Source of the DNA: Aquibacillus salsiterrae
Lineage (GTDB): Bacteria > Bacillota > Bacilli > Bacillales > Amphibacillaceae
Length of the DNA: 64,000 nt
Assembly (NCBI RefSeq): GCF_028416595.1
Contig: NZ_JAMQKC010000002.1
Coordinates: 1-64,000 of the forward strand
Direction of reading: 5' to 3'
In this document: positions 28,912-38,683 of the stretch, piece by piece
Layout: every line of letters starts with the position of its first letter
How positions within the stretch are numbered: position 1 is the stretch's first letter
Made by a program: the position numbers and the translations under genes
The notes under the pieces: model-generated
Seen by the model: only the letters and a program-made list of their open reading frames with translations
What the model was told of the DNA's origin: nothing
Database searches by the model: none

Positions 28912-30534
28912 ATGTTGAGTGAAATGAAAAGTAGAACGATTACGGTCAATCAAATAGGATATCCAACAACAAGCAAGAAGATTGCGATGTTTACAGGACA
29001 AGGTGGAACATTTGAAGTAATTAATGAGGCTTCGGAAGTAGTGTTTCGTGGGGTAACAAGTAATCCAGTTAAGGATGAAGTAAGTGGAGTAATGGTCTGT
29101 TCAGGTGATTTTTCTGCGCTAACAACGACGGGGAAATATCGAGTAAGACAAGATGAAGCTGTTTCTCCTATGTTTTTAATCACGGAGAAACCTTATCAAC
29201 ATCTTCACCATGGGCTATTAAAAGCATTTTATTATTTCCGTTGTGGGATGGAGTTAGAAGAGGAATTCGCCGGTCCTTGGAAGCATAAAGCTTGCCATAC
29301 AACGGAGGGTATTGTTCATGGACAACCAGATCGTAGGCTTGGAAGTTTCGGAGGTTGGCATGATGCAGGTGACTATGGGAAATACACAGTCGCAGCAGCT
29401 AAGGCGGTTGCGGACCTATTACTTGCTTATGACCTATATCCGAATGCATTTGCAGGACCTGTACCGCTTCCGGAAACAGATAATTTAACACCTGACGTAT
29501 TACATGAATGCCGCTATGAACTAGAATGGCTGTTTACCATGCAGGAAACTGATTCGGGTGGTGTGTTTCACAAGCTTACCACATTACATTTTCCGGGGCT
29601 GGATGTGATGCCGGAGGAGGATCTAGCAGATTTGTATTTTTCGCCAATTTCAGCAACAGCTACTGGTAGCTATGCAGCGATCATGGCAATGGCGTCTCGT
29701 GTGTATCAGCCATTTGATGCTAGCTTTGCAGCGCGTTGCCTGAAAGCTGCAATCCACGCAGAGGAATGGCTGGAGAAGCATCCTGAAGTTGAAAGTTTCA
29801 AAAATCCAGTGGATATTACTACAGGGGAATACGGTGACTCCAAGGACATCGATGAGAGATATTGGGCTTTTTGTGAGCTATATCGAACAACAGGTGATGA
29901 TAAATATCACCATAAAATTCAGAAACTAAGTAGACAACCATTTGATAAGTGTCAGTTAGGTTGGGCAGATGTCGGTGGTTATGGTACATTAGCCTATCTA
30001 TTAAATGATGAGACGAATGTAGACCGCGCGCTTTACACGGAATTAAAAACCCTTTTTCTAGATGAAGCAAACCAACTTATTTCCCGAAGCAAAGAGGACG
30101 GCTATCTAATTTCATTAACAGAGGACGAGTATATTTGGGGAAGTAATATGTTAGTTATGAATCACGGAATGATCCTTTTGTTTGGTTACCACTTAACAGG
30201 TGACAAGAAATATGAAGCGTGCGCCCTCGATCACCTTCATTACTTGATGGGGCGAAACGTCCTCGATATTAGTTATGTAACAGGCTATGGTGAGCAACCA
30301 GTTATGCACCCACACCATCGTCCATCTGTTGCTGATGATGTCGTTGATCCTGTTCCAGGGCTTGTTGCGGGTGGCCCTGACAGAGGCCTACATGACGAAT
30401 ATGTAAAAGAACACTTACAAGGGAAAGCACCGGCCCAATGTTTTGCCGATCATGAAGATAGTTATTCTACAAACGAAGTAACAATTTATTGGAATTCTCC
30501 GGCAGTGTTTGTTGTGTCACATTGGGTGAGGTAG
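28912..30534 (+). CDS. GH9 glycoside hydrolase, cytoplasmic form
   Basis: A 540-residue enzyme with an N-terminal immunoglobulin-like CelD_N domain (residues about 8-90, starting VNQIGYPTTSKKIAMF) and a GH9 (alpha/alpha)6 barrel. Catalytic features are D151 and D154 in WHDAGDYG, the HPHHRPS motif, and E522 in YSTNEVTIYW. There is no signal peptide, so it should act inside the cell on imported beta-linked oligosaccharides such as cello- or xyloglucan oligosaccharides rather than on cellulose. AAAGGAG lies before the ATG. It is followed closely by an alpha-xylosidase gene, which supports a role with xyloglucan fragments. Confidence 0.9.
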   Translation: MLSEMKSRTITVNQIGYPTTSKKIAMFTGQGGTFEVINEASEVVFRGVTSNPVKDEVSGVMVCSGDFSALTTTGKYRVRQDEAVSPMFLITEKPYQHLHHGLLKAFYYFRCGMELEEEFAGPWKHKACHTTEGIVHGQPDRRLGSFGGWHDAGDYGKYTVAAAKAVADLLLAYDLYPNAFAGPVPLPETDNLTPDVLHECRYELEWLFTMQETDSGGVFHKLTTLHFPGLDVMPEEDLADLYFSPISATATGSYAAIMAMASRVYQPFDASFAARCLKAAIHAEEWLEKHPEVESFKNPVDITTGEYGDSKDIDERYWAFCELYRTTGDDKYHHKIQKLSRQPFDKCQLGWADVGGYGTLAYLLNDETNVDRALYTELKTLFLDEANQLISRSKEDGYLISLTEDEYIWGSNMLVMNHGMILLFGYHLTGDKKYEACALDHLHYLMGRNVLDISYVTGYGEQPVMHPHHRPSVADDVVDPVPGLVAGGPDRGLHDEYVKEHLQGKAPAQCFADHEDSYSTNEVTIYWNSPAVFVVSHWVR

Positions 30535-30624
30535 GTACTTACTTCTAGTTTTCAGCCTACTGAAATGAGTCACTTTAAGACTGATAATATAATAGTATCC
30601 TATAAAAAGGAGTGGCATTACAAA

Positions 30625-32943
30625 TTGAAATTCACTAATGGGAACTGGCTAGTAAGGGAAGGCTTTTCGATTCATCATCCTCAGGTTGTCCATGATGTCG
30701 AGATTACAGATGAGGGTGTTACACTGTACGCACCATGTAAACAGATAAACCATCGAGGTGCTACGCTTGATGGGCCGTTGCTTACTATCCATTTATCTAC
30801 ACCAATGGAAAATGTAGTTCGTGTTCGTACCTGGCATTTTAAAGGTGGAGCGAAAAAATATCCTAATTTTAATGTAACCGATCACCATCGCTCCTATCAA
30901 TTAGATACGAGTGATGAAGAAATCACTTTTACTAGTGGCGATTTACATGTGAAGATAAATAAAAATCAATTTGGTATGGAATTCTTTAATAAGGATCAAA
31001 AGCTAACCGAGGCAGATTCGAAGGGGTTAGCTTGGATTAAGGGGCCAGAGAAGACAACCTTTATGCGGGGCCAGCTTAGTTTGAAGGCTGGTGAACAATT
31101 ATATGGCTTAGGTGAACGCTTCACGCCGTATGTGAAAAATGGTCAGTCTGTCGATGTTTGGAATGAAGACGGTGGCACAAGTTCAGAGCAGTCCTATAAA
31201 AATATCCCTTTTTACGTGAGTAACAGGGGGTATGGTGTGTTTGTTAACCATCCTGAGCAGGTTAGTTTTGAGCTGGGGTCAGAAGTCGTTTCTAGGTCAC
31301 AGTATAGTGTGAGTGGCGAGTATTTAGATTACTATATGATCAATGGACCAACACCAAAAGAAGTGGTTAGTCGTTATACAGAACTAACTGGTAAACCAGC
31401 ACTGCCACCAGCCTGGTCGTTCGGATTATGGCTATCAACGTCATTCACTACCGATTACAACGAAGAAACAGTAAACCATTTCGTTGATGGCATGGAAGAA
31501 CGCGGTATTCCGTTAAGCGTGTTCCACTTTGATTGTTTTTGGATGAAAGAATTTGAGTGGAGTAACTTTGTTTGGGATGAAAGAAACTTCCCGGACCCCG
31601 AAGGTATGTTAAAACGACTAAAAGATAAAGGTCTTAAAATTTGTGTTTGGATAAACCCATACATAGCGCAAAAGTCAAAACTGTTTGCCGAAGCAGTAGA
31701 ACATGGCTATTTATTAAAAAGGCCAAATGGCGATGTATGGCAGTGGGATCTTTGGCAGGCGGGCATGGGTATCGTCGATTTTAGTAATCCAAAGGCATGT
31801 AGCTGGTTTGCGGAAAAATTAAAAGTATTGCTAGATATGGGTGTAGATTCCTTTAAAACCGACTTCGGCGAACGGATTCCTACAGATGTCGTGTATGATG
31901 ATGGTTCTGATCCATATAAAATGCATAACTACTATTCCTATAAATATAACGAAGTAGTATTTGATTTGTTGAAAAAAGAAAAAGGTGAAAAAGAAGCAAT
32001 CGTGTTTGCGAGGTCTTCGACAGCCGGTGGTCAAAAGTTCCCAGTTCACTGGGGTGGAGATTGTGATTCCACGTATGAAGCAATGGCTGAGAGCTTACGC
32101 GGTGGCCTGTCGTTAACTATGTCTGGGTTTGGCTATTGGAGTCACGATATCGGTGGATTTGAAAATACAGCTACACCAGATGTGTTCAAACGTTGGACTG
32201 CCTTTGGATTGCTTTCTAGTCACAGTCGATTTCATGGCAGTTCATCTTATCGGGTTCCATGGAAGTTTGACGAGGAAGCAGTCGATGTTGCACGTCATTT
32301 TACTCAACTAAAAAATAGTCTCATGCCTTATTTATATCATGCAGCGGTTGAAAATAGCCAAACAGGTATTCCTGTGATGCGTTCGATGCTACTCGAATTC
32401 CCAGACGATCCTTTATGCGATACACTAGATCGCCAATATATGCTTGGTGAGTCTATCCTCGTTGCCCCGATTTTTAATGAGGAAGGAATCGGATCTTACT
32501 ACTTGCCAAAAGGTAAATGGACACATCTTTTAAGTGGCGAAATAGTCGAAGGTGGAACATGGAGAAAAGAGTACTATAATTATAGGAGTCTACCTCTTTT
32601 TGTGAAGGAAAATACCGTTTTACCATTAGGTGCTGTCCATAATAAGCCTAACTATGATTATGCGGACGAAGTAACATTCCGTGTCTATTCTTTACATGAT
32701 GGAAAAGAAATTCGTACCATTATTAACGATGTAAATGGAGAATTGGCAGGCTCCATTTTAATAGCACGCCAAGGCGGGCAAATTTTAGTTAGCGCAGATA
32801 TGAATAATAAAGCATACTATATTGTTTTAAATGGACTAAGTTCGATTAAGTCAACAACAAGTGGTACATGGTCCAAGGAATCAGGTGGTGTAAGGATTAC
32901 TCCAGATCCATCAATAGAATCATTTACGATTACGTTGGAATAA
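30625..32943 (+). CDS. yicI: GH31 alpha-xylosidase, YicI type, TTG start
   Basis: The TTG at 30625 behind AAAAAGGAG gives 772 residues opening MKFTNGNWLVREGF, matching the length and opening pattern of E. coli YicI; the longer frame from 30565 has no ribosome-binding site. The nucleophile is D413 in KTDFGERIP and the acid/base is D479 in WGGDCDS, both in the YicI context that selects xylosyl residues. The enzyme removes alpha-1,6-xylose from isoprimeverose and xyloglucan oligosaccharides in the cytoplasm. With the GH9 enzyme it could strip xyloglucan fragments. A terminator follows. Confidence 0.93.
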   Translation: MKFTNGNWLVREGFSIHHPQVVHDVEITDEGVTLYAPCKQINHRGATLDGPLLTIHLSTPMENVVRVRTWHFKGGAKKYPNFNVTDHHRSYQLDTSDEEITFTSGDLHVKINKNQFGMEFFNKDQKLTEADSKGLAWIKGPEKTTFMRGQLSLKAGEQLYGLGERFTPYVKNGQSVDVWNEDGGTSSEQSYKNIPFYVSNRGYGVFVNHPEQVSFELGSEVVSRSQYSVSGEYLDYYMINGPTPKEVVSRYTELTGKPALPPAWSFGLWLSTSFTTDYNEETVNHFVDGMEERGIPLSVFHFDCFWMKEFEWSNFVWDERNFPDPEGMLKRLKDKGLKICVWINPYIAQKSKLFAEAVEHGYLLKRPNGDVWQWDLWQAGMGIVDFSNPKACSWFAEKLKVLLDMGVDSFKTDFGERIPTDVVYDDGSDPYKMHNYYSYKYNEVVFDLLKKEKGEKEAIVFARSSTAGGQKFPVHWGGDCDSTYEAMAESLRGGLSLTMSGFGYWSHDIGGFENTATPDVFKRWTAFGLLSSHSRFHGSSSYRVPWKFDEEAVDVARHFTQLKNSLMPYLYHAAVENSQTGIPVMRSMLLEFPDDPLCDTLDRQYMLGESILVAPIFNEEGIGSYYLPKGKWTHLLSGEIVEGGTWRKEYYNYRSLPLFVKENTVLPLGAVHNKPNYDYADEVTFRVYSLHDGKEIRTIINDVNGELAGSILIARQGGQILVSADMNNKAYYIVLNGLSSIKSTTSGTWSKESGGVRITPDPSIESFTITLE

Positions 32944-33015
32944 AGTTAAGTTATATAGCCACTTTGGCATGGTTAAAAATAAACTTATTAAGATCATTAT
33001 GCAGGTAAGCTTGTA

Positions 33016-33062
33016 AGGACAGGTCACAGGCGCAAATAAGCCAAGAGACCTGTCCTTTTTTA
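33016..33062 (+). terminator. Rho-independent terminator
   Basis: AGGACAGGTC pairs perfectly with GACCTGTCCT around a 21-base loop, followed by T6. It ends the glycosidase transcript. Confidence 0.9.
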
Positions 33063-33187
33063 GATGTTTGATAAGGATGGTGAGCCAATTGTCCTGATCT
33101 CTTGATTATCCAAATGATTCCAAGTACCGATTTTCGCTGAAAATTGTAGTAATAGTTTGAATATTATGCTATATTTCTTACATTCAT

Positions 33188-33217
33188 TTACCATAAAAGG
33201 AAATGAGTTGCTATAAT
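33188..33217 (+). promoter_or_regulatory. Probable SigA promoter of the M6 protease
   Basis: TTACCA (33188-33193) and TATAAT (33212-33217) are 18 bp apart; the start codon lies 25 bases beyond the -10 box. Confidence 0.5.
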
Positions 33218-33241
33218 ATTACATAATTTAGGAGGAATGTC

Positions 33242-35065
33242 ATGTATAAGAAACTAACAGCAGTTGCTCTTTCATTAGCGCTCATCGGCTCACTCGGGGT
33301 TGCAAACGGCTGGAGCACAACAAAGGCAGAGGACACAGATCGTAATATTACACGTGCTAATTATGTTGGAGCTGCACCAGAACTAGCAGAGTTAGCGAAG
33401 GAATTGGGGAAGGATTTATCTAAGTCAGACCCGGCAGCAAAATTAGAAAATAAAGGAACAAAATTTGAACAAGCAGGAGAAAGCCGTGTTGCCACGCAAG
33501 AAGCTACAGGGGATGTACCTGTATTGGTTGTGTTGGCAAAGTTTAAAGATGGGGACGCACCGATTGGTGACCCAGAAGGAGTAGTACCAGCTAACTATTT
33601 TGAGGACTTAATATTTGGCACGGAATATAATCCATATGAATTGGAGCAGTTTGCTCAATATAAAGAATTTGATGGTGTGAAGGCACCAACTGATAGTACG
33701 ATGCAAAATATTTATAAAGAATCAAGTTATGGAAAGGTCAATTTAGTGCGTAAGGAGGACACTGACTATGCTTGGGTAGAATTACCTAAAGGCGCATCCT
33801 ACTATTTAGATCAAGATGGTACATACGCTGAAAATGGCACTTATGTAAACGGTAACGAAAATGGTGATGCACATATGGGCGAACTTGTTCGTGATGCACT
33901 AAAAGCTGCAGATGATCAAGTGGACTTTTCTAAATATGCAGTAGACGGCGAAGTACCAAATGTATTCATTATTCATGAAGGAACGGGGGCAGAATTTAGT
34001 CGGGATCCAGCCCAAATTTGGTCCCATAAATGGAACTTGTTGAGTGCGCTATATTATGGGAAGTATTATGAGACCGGTGAAACAGCACCAGTTGCAGAAG
34101 GCGTCCCAGTTAATGAGTGGATTAACGAAACAATTGCAGAAGACATGACCTATGATGGCGTAATTGTTGACAACTACAATATCCAACCAGAAATTGGTGG
34201 TAACGTCGCAGGTTTCGATTTAGCAACTGGCGAATATAAAGAAGAAAAGGTAACAGGACCATATCCGGCACAAGCAGGCGTTTATGCACACGAATTTGGT
34301 CATTCGTTAGGCTTGCCAGACTTCTATGATACGCTTTATAGCTCGGAAGGCGTTGGTAACTATTCAATGATGGCTGGTGGTTCATGGATGAGTTTTCCAG
34401 ATGCAAATGCCTATGGCGGTAACTCACCAACCCATTTCGATCCATTTTCTAAGACATTCCTTGGATGGGTGAACCCAATTGAGGTAACACCTGAAGATGG
34501 CGTGCAAGAGCTCACCTTACCATCTATTGATCAAGCGAATGCAGATAACGGCATCGTGAAAATGGAAGTTCCGGGTTCAAATGGAACCGAATATTTCTTG
34601 TTTGAAAATGCGCAACAATCCGGCTTTAACAAGGGCTTTAGTAATCAAGGCGAAGACTCTCATGGATTACTCGTTTGGCATGTCGATGAGAATATTCTTA
34701 ATTTATACCAAACGGCTGGTTTCCGCCCGAACAATGTGGAAAACTGGATGAACAAGCGTTTCCAATCAAATCAATCTGAGGTTGCATCAGATGGAACAGT
34801 TGTTACGCATTACGGATTATCAGTCGTGCAAGCTGATGGAAACTATGACCTTGAAAAATATGTGAATCGTGGTGATGCTGGTGACTTCTTCCAAACAGGT
34901 GACGAAATTACACCAAATTCTAGTAACGTTCACACTGGTTCTTATTATTTCTGGCAAGAAAATAGTGCAGTCCCAGCAAGCTCCGGCATTAATGTAACAG
35001 ATATCGTTGAAAATGAAGACGGTAGTATCACGGCAAAATTTTTCTATCAAACAGACAAAAAATAA
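33242..35065 (+). CDS. Secreted M6-family metalloprotease (immune inhibitor A-like)
   Basis: A 607-residue exported zinc protease. The signal peptide covers about 1-30, then a propeptide-like region. The M6 domain has the zinc site H350-E351-xx-H354 in HEFGHSLGLPDFYD and the downstream Met turn SMMAGGSWM. It lacks the long C-terminal domains of classical InhA and is shorter than the roughly 800 residues usual there. The role is extracellular protein breakdown. It has its own promoter and terminator. Confidence 0.92.
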   Translation: MYKKLTAVALSLALIGSLGVANGWSTTKAEDTDRNITRANYVGAAPELAELAKELGKDLSKSDPAAKLENKGTKFEQAGESRVATQEATGDVPVLVVLAKFKDGDAPIGDPEGVVPANYFEDLIFGTEYNPYELEQFAQYKEFDGVKAPTDSTMQNIYKESSYGKVNLVRKEDTDYAWVELPKGASYYLDQDGTYAENGTYVNGNENGDAHMGELVRDALKAADDQVDFSKYAVDGEVPNVFIIHEGTGAEFSRDPAQIWSHKWNLLSALYYGKYYETGETAPVAEGVPVNEWINETIAEDMTYDGVIVDNYNIQPEIGGNVAGFDLATGEYKEEKVTGPYPAQAGVYAHEFGHSLGLPDFYDTLYSSEGVGNYSMMAGGSWMSFPDANAYGGNSPTHFDPFSKTFLGWVNPIEVTPEDGVQELTLPSIDQANADNGIVKMEVPGSNGTEYFLFENAQQSGFNKGFSNQGEDSHGLLVWHVDENILNLYQTAGFRPNNVENWMNKRFQSNQSEVASDGTVVTHYGLSVVQADGNYDLEKYVNRGDAGDFFQTGDEITPNSSNVHTGSYYFWQENSAVPASSGINVTDIVENEDGSITAKFFYQTDKK

Positions 35066-35070
35066 TAAAT

Positions 35071-35113
35071 GAAGAAGCACCCGCACGTAGAATAGTACGG
35101 GTGCTTCTTATTG
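35071..35113 (+). terminator. Rho-independent terminator
   Basis: AAGAAGCACCCG pairs with CGGGTGCTTCTT, followed by a short T-rich tail. It ends the protease gene. Confidence 0.85.
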
Positions 35114-35138
35114 TAAAGATAAAAAAATATCAAAATCT

Positions 35139-35239
35139 GTCTAGCTCCTCGGGGTCTTAAGCAGAGAAACTTCGTGGCAAAGAGCTCGACATAGATTTTT
35201 TTCTTAAGTTTGCCATAGCAAGGCCGCCCTACGCTTTTC
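35139..35239 (+). repeat. Intergenic hairpin repeat, one copy
   Basis: GTCTAGCTCCTCGGGG is followed by an inverted repeat with CTTAAG at both ends and GTGGCAAAGAGC near the loop, then CAAGGC and CCCTACGCTTTTCTT. The right end touches the stop codon of the TetR gene on the other strand. Confidence 0.8.
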
Positions 35240-36115
35240 TTAGTTTAACAGGTTAGTGATTAACTGTTTCAGGTGTTCCAATTGGCTAGAATCAATCGAC
35301 TTTGCCTGGTTGAGTGAATTCACTGTCGTTTGGATTAAAAAGGCACGTGGATGTTTCGCTTGTAACAATTCCTCTTCGATTAAATCAAGCAGTTCGACAT
35401 ATGGACGTTGATCTTCTGCTATCAAAGATTTTTTCAAGCTGGTTAGTAATTGCTTCAATTCTTCTTGCAATCGGTTGCTATCTGTTTGGTCGTTTGGAAA
35501 CCATTTGTCAACCAAGCTAGGCTGATTAAGTTGCTCGCGAGTGTGGGCAAGGTCCTCAACAATAGTTGCCATTCTTTTTACACTATATTGAACGACAGGA
35601 TGAATGCTCGCGTCCTTGTCATGCCAGGTAATATAGTACTTCATATTTTGATGAAGGATGCCGACGAACATAATGGCTGAATCTAATAAATAAGGTTGTT
35701 TTTCCTCGCCGAAAATTTCAAGCAACCGTTCGTATATCCATATAACGACCTTCATTTGTGACTCTTTTACAAAATGCTTGAGCTCAGGATCGTTTGAAAT
35801 CAATACCTCTTCAAACAGGGTGAAAATGCGATGTTGTTTGTTGATCTTCATCGATAGTTCAATTTGTTTGGTAAATACATCAAGGTCAGCAGGGTCTTGT
35901 CCTATCATAATTTCATTTCGTTTATCACTTAAAATTTCAGCCAACTCTTTAAAAATCGAAATAAGTAACTCATTTTTCGAACTGAAATAATTGTAAAAGG
36001 TCCCTTTTGAAATGCCGCTATAATCCAATATGTCTTGAATAGATGTCGCTTGGTATCCTTTTTCAATAAATAATTGCTGTGACTTCTTAATTACTTGCTG
36101 CTTCCTAGAATTCAT
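35240..36115 (-). CDS. TetR-family regulator
   Basis: A 291-residue regulator from the ATG at 36115, which has AAGGTGATCG before it; a longer frame to 36244 has no ribosome-binding site and a hydrophobic, unlikely leader. The N-terminal helix-turn-helix is TSIQDILDYSGISKGTFYNYF. The C-terminal ligand domain is longer than usual (TetR proteins are often near 200 residues) and ends in helices that may form coiled coils. It is divergent from an MFS exporter with about 210 bases between them, so it most likely represses that pump and itself. Confidence 0.88.
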   Translation of the reverse strand: MNSRKQQVIKKSQQLFIEKGYQATSIQDILDYSGISKGTFYNYFSSKNELLISIFKELAEILSDKRNEIMIGQDPADLDVFTKQIELSMKINKQHRIFTLFEEVLISNDPELKHFVKESQMKVVIWIYERLLEIFGEEKQPYLLDSAIMFVGILHQNMKYYITWHDKDASIHPVVQYSVKRMATIVEDLAHTREQLNQPSLVDKWFPNDQTDSNRLQEELKQLLTSLKKSLIAEDQRPYVELLDLIEEELLQAKHPRAFLIQTTVNSLNQAKSIDSSQLEHLKQLITNLLN

Positions 36116-36325
36116 TTCGATCACCTTTTTAAATAATTTAACAAGCGCACATGCTTGGAATTGTACTACTAGTCTACCATTATCATACCTGAACATTTGT
36201 CGGTTCACAAACCTAAATATAATAGGAAAAAATAGGTATTGCAATTACTGTACCGTTAGTATAATATATTGGAATGTGAACAACGAGTATAAAATAATGA
36301 ACTCATAGTATAGGGGGAGCGTCAA

Positions 36326-37831
36326 ATGAATGAAACAACACAGAAAGCAAGTGGTCCGAAGTATGGTGTGCTTGCGGTTTTAATGATTGGAGCTTTTATC
36401 GCTTTTTTAAATAATACGTTACTTAATATTGCATTGCCTTCCATAATGAAGGATTTACAAATAGAGACGGCGACGGTTCAGTGGTTAACAACAGGATTCA
36501 TGCTTGTAAACGGCATTATGATACCAGCTACTGCCTTTTTAATTCAAAAATATTCTGTTCGCAAACTTTTTATTACGGCAATGGGTTTGTTTACACTCGG
36601 TACAGTGATTGCTGGTATGGCAGATGTGTTTCCGTTGTTACTTTCAGGAAGAATGCTTCAGGCATCAGGGTCAGCGATTATGATGCCATTATTAATGAAT
36701 GTTATGTTAGTTAGCTTCCCAGTTGAGAAACGGGGAGCGGCAATGGGAGTGTTTGGACTTATTTTAATGGCTGCACCAGCAATTGGCCCGACTTTATCTG
36801 GATGGATTATCGAGCACTACGACTGGAGAATGCTATTTCATTTTGTGACACCGATTGCGGTTATTGTGTTACTTCTTGGTGTTTTCTTGTTGAAGGACAA
36901 GAAGGAAAAGGTAAAGATGCGTCTCGATGTCGTTTCTTTACTCTTATCAAGCGTTGGTTTTGGCGGGATTTTATACGGATTTAGTTCTGCCGGCAGTAAA
37001 GGATGGGACAGTCCACATGTGTACGCCACGATTATTGTTGGGGCTGTTTCCTTAATCACGTTTATTGTTCGTCAAACAAAGCTTGAACGACCAATGCTTA
37101 ACTTCGGTATTTATAAGTATCCGATGTTTGCTCTTTCCTCATCAATTACGATGGTATTAAATATGGCCATGTTCTCAGGGATGCTACTGCTTCCAATCTA
37201 TGTCCAAACAATACGGGGCATTTCCCCATTTGATGCAGGTTTATTGATGCTTCCGGGTGCATTAGTGATGGCGTTGATGTCACCAATTACTGGAAGGCTG
37301 TTTGATAAGATTGGTGGAAAAATTTTAGCTGTTGCAGGCCTTGCTATCGTAGTTGTGACAACTTATTTATTCAGTAAACTATCGTTAGATTCTACGTACA
37401 GCTATTTGGTTGTGTTGAATTCTGTCCGGATGTTAGGTATTTCGATGGTAATGATGCCTGTTTCAACGAATGGATTGAATCAACTACCGGCTAAAATGTA
37501 CCCGCATGGAACTGCGATGAACAATACGTTAAACCAAGTTTCCGGTGCAATTGGAACAGCACTGCTTGTGACGATTATGTCAAATAAATCTGAATCATCT
37601 GCAACTAGCTTAGTCGCACAATATGGGGCGGATGCAGCAGCTAAACAGCAACAAATTATGCTTGAGTCGATGCTTGAAGGAATAAATTTTGCTTTCTACA
37701 TTTCTTCCTTGATTGCCGTTGTGTCGCTAATTTTAGCCTTTTTTATTAAACGTGCAACACCAGCAGATGGACCAATCGAATTCAAACCATCCGATGATCA
37801 AGAAAGTAAAGTAGTTCCAGAAACAGTCTAA
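36326..37831 (+). CDS. MFS drug exporter, DHA2 (EmrB/LmrB) family
   Basis: A 501-residue transporter with about 14 hydrophobic segments, as in the DHA2 family. Family motifs include LNIALPSIMKDL in helix 1, WLTTGFMLVNGI, the motif A-like region LIQKYSVRKLF, and GPTLSGWIIEHYDWR (motif C). It exports hydrophobic compounds in exchange for protons. Its divergent TetR neighbour probably controls it. A TATAAT box lies near 36260; a clear TetR operator was not identified. A terminator follows. Confidence 0.93.
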   Translation: MNETTQKASGPKYGVLAVLMIGAFIAFLNNTLLNIALPSIMKDLQIETATVQWLTTGFMLVNGIMIPATAFLIQKYSVRKLFITAMGLFTLGTVIAGMADVFPLLLSGRMLQASGSAIMMPLLMNVMLVSFPVEKRGAAMGVFGLILMAAPAIGPTLSGWIIEHYDWRMLFHFVTPIAVIVLLLGVFLLKDKKEKVKMRLDVVSLLLSSVGFGGILYGFSSAGSKGWDSPHVYATIIVGAVSLITFIVRQTKLERPMLNFGIYKYPMFALSSSITMVLNMAMFSGMLLLPIYVQTIRGISPFDAGLLMLPGALVMALMSPITGRLFDKIGGKILAVAGLAIVVVTTYLFSKLSLDSTYSYLVVLNSVRMLGISMVMMPVSTNGLNQLPAKMYPHGTAMNNTLNQVSGAIGTALLVTIMSNKSESSATSLVAQYGADAAAKQQQIMLESMLEGINFAFYISSLIAVVSLILAFFIKRATPADGPIEFKPSDDQESKVVPETV

Positions 37832-37869
37832 CCTAGGCAGTATTCTAGCTTATAGTATGTTGAATGGAA

Positions 37870-37920
37870 GAACGGTTTTCATTTCCCTTTAGTAAAAGGA
37901 TTTGAGAACCGTTTTTTCTT
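37870..37920 (+). terminator. Rho-independent terminator
   Basis: AACGGTT pairs with AACCGTT and the stem continues inward with small mismatches; a run of T follows. Confidence 0.8.
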
Positions 37921-37929
37921 TTAGATAAG

Positions 37930-38527
37930 AGAAGAGGAAAAAGTGTCGATAAGGAGGCCTATTATCGACAGATTGGATTTGAGAAGAGGAAAAACTGTCG
38001 ATAAGGAGGTCTATTATCGACAGATTCGAGTTGAGAAGAGGAAAAAGTGTCGATAAGGAGGTCTATTATCGACAGATTCGAGTTGAGAAAAGAAAAAACT
38101 GTCGATAAGGAGGTCTATTATCGACAGATTGGATTTGAGAAGAGGAAAAAGTGTCGATAAGGAGGTCTATTATCGACAGATTCGAATTGAGAAAAGGAAA
38201 AACTGTCGATAAGGAGGTCTATTATCGACAGATTCGAGTTGAGAAAAGAAAAAACTGTCGATAAGGAGGTCTATTATCGACAGATTGGTGAAGAGAAGAG
38301 GAAAAAGTGTCGATAAGGAGTCCTATTATCGACAGATTGGTGAAGAGAAGAGGAAAAACTGTCGATAAGGAGGTCTATTATCGACAGATTCGAGTTGAGA
38401 AAAGAAAAAACTGTCGATAAGGAGGTCTACTATCGACAGATTGGATTTGAGAAGAGGAAAAAGTGTCGATAAGGAGGTCTATTATCGACAGATTCGAATT
38501 GAGAAAAGGAAAAACTGTCGATAAAGA
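37930..38527 (+). repeat. Tandem array of a palindromic 52-bp unit (11 full copies plus one partial)
   Basis: GTCGATAA recurs at an exact 52-bp step from 37945 to 38517. Each unit has CTGTCGATAA or GTGTCGATAA, a 9-base loop (usually GGAGGTCTA) and TTATCGACAG, so every copy can form a 9-10 bp hairpin. The linker alternates between forms containing GGATTTGAGAAGAGG, CGAGTTGAGAAAAG and GGTGAAGAGAAGAGG. It has no long open frame and no variable spacers, so it is not CRISPR. It lies between an MFS gene and a small membrane-protein gene. A related single hairpin occurs at 57840. Confidence 0.95.
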
Positions 38528-38683
38528 GGATTTTCACCTATTATGGCAGCGAAGGGAGAATATTTATTGATAAGTAGTAAATAACTACCTAAAACAAATA
38601 GAACGGGAGCGCTTGCATGAAAATATATTTGTTATTCGCAGATAGATTGTTGGCAAGCCATAGTCTTTTAGGGATGTTGGAAC

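Noticed and set aside
36180-36300. TetR operator between the regulator and the MFS exporter
   Set aside because: Expected from the divergent layout, but no convincing palindrome was found by eye.
37930-38527. CRISPR array
   Set aside because: A palindromic repeat with regular spacing looks CRISPR-like, but the spacer parts are also repeated in a few variants and there are no cas genes.
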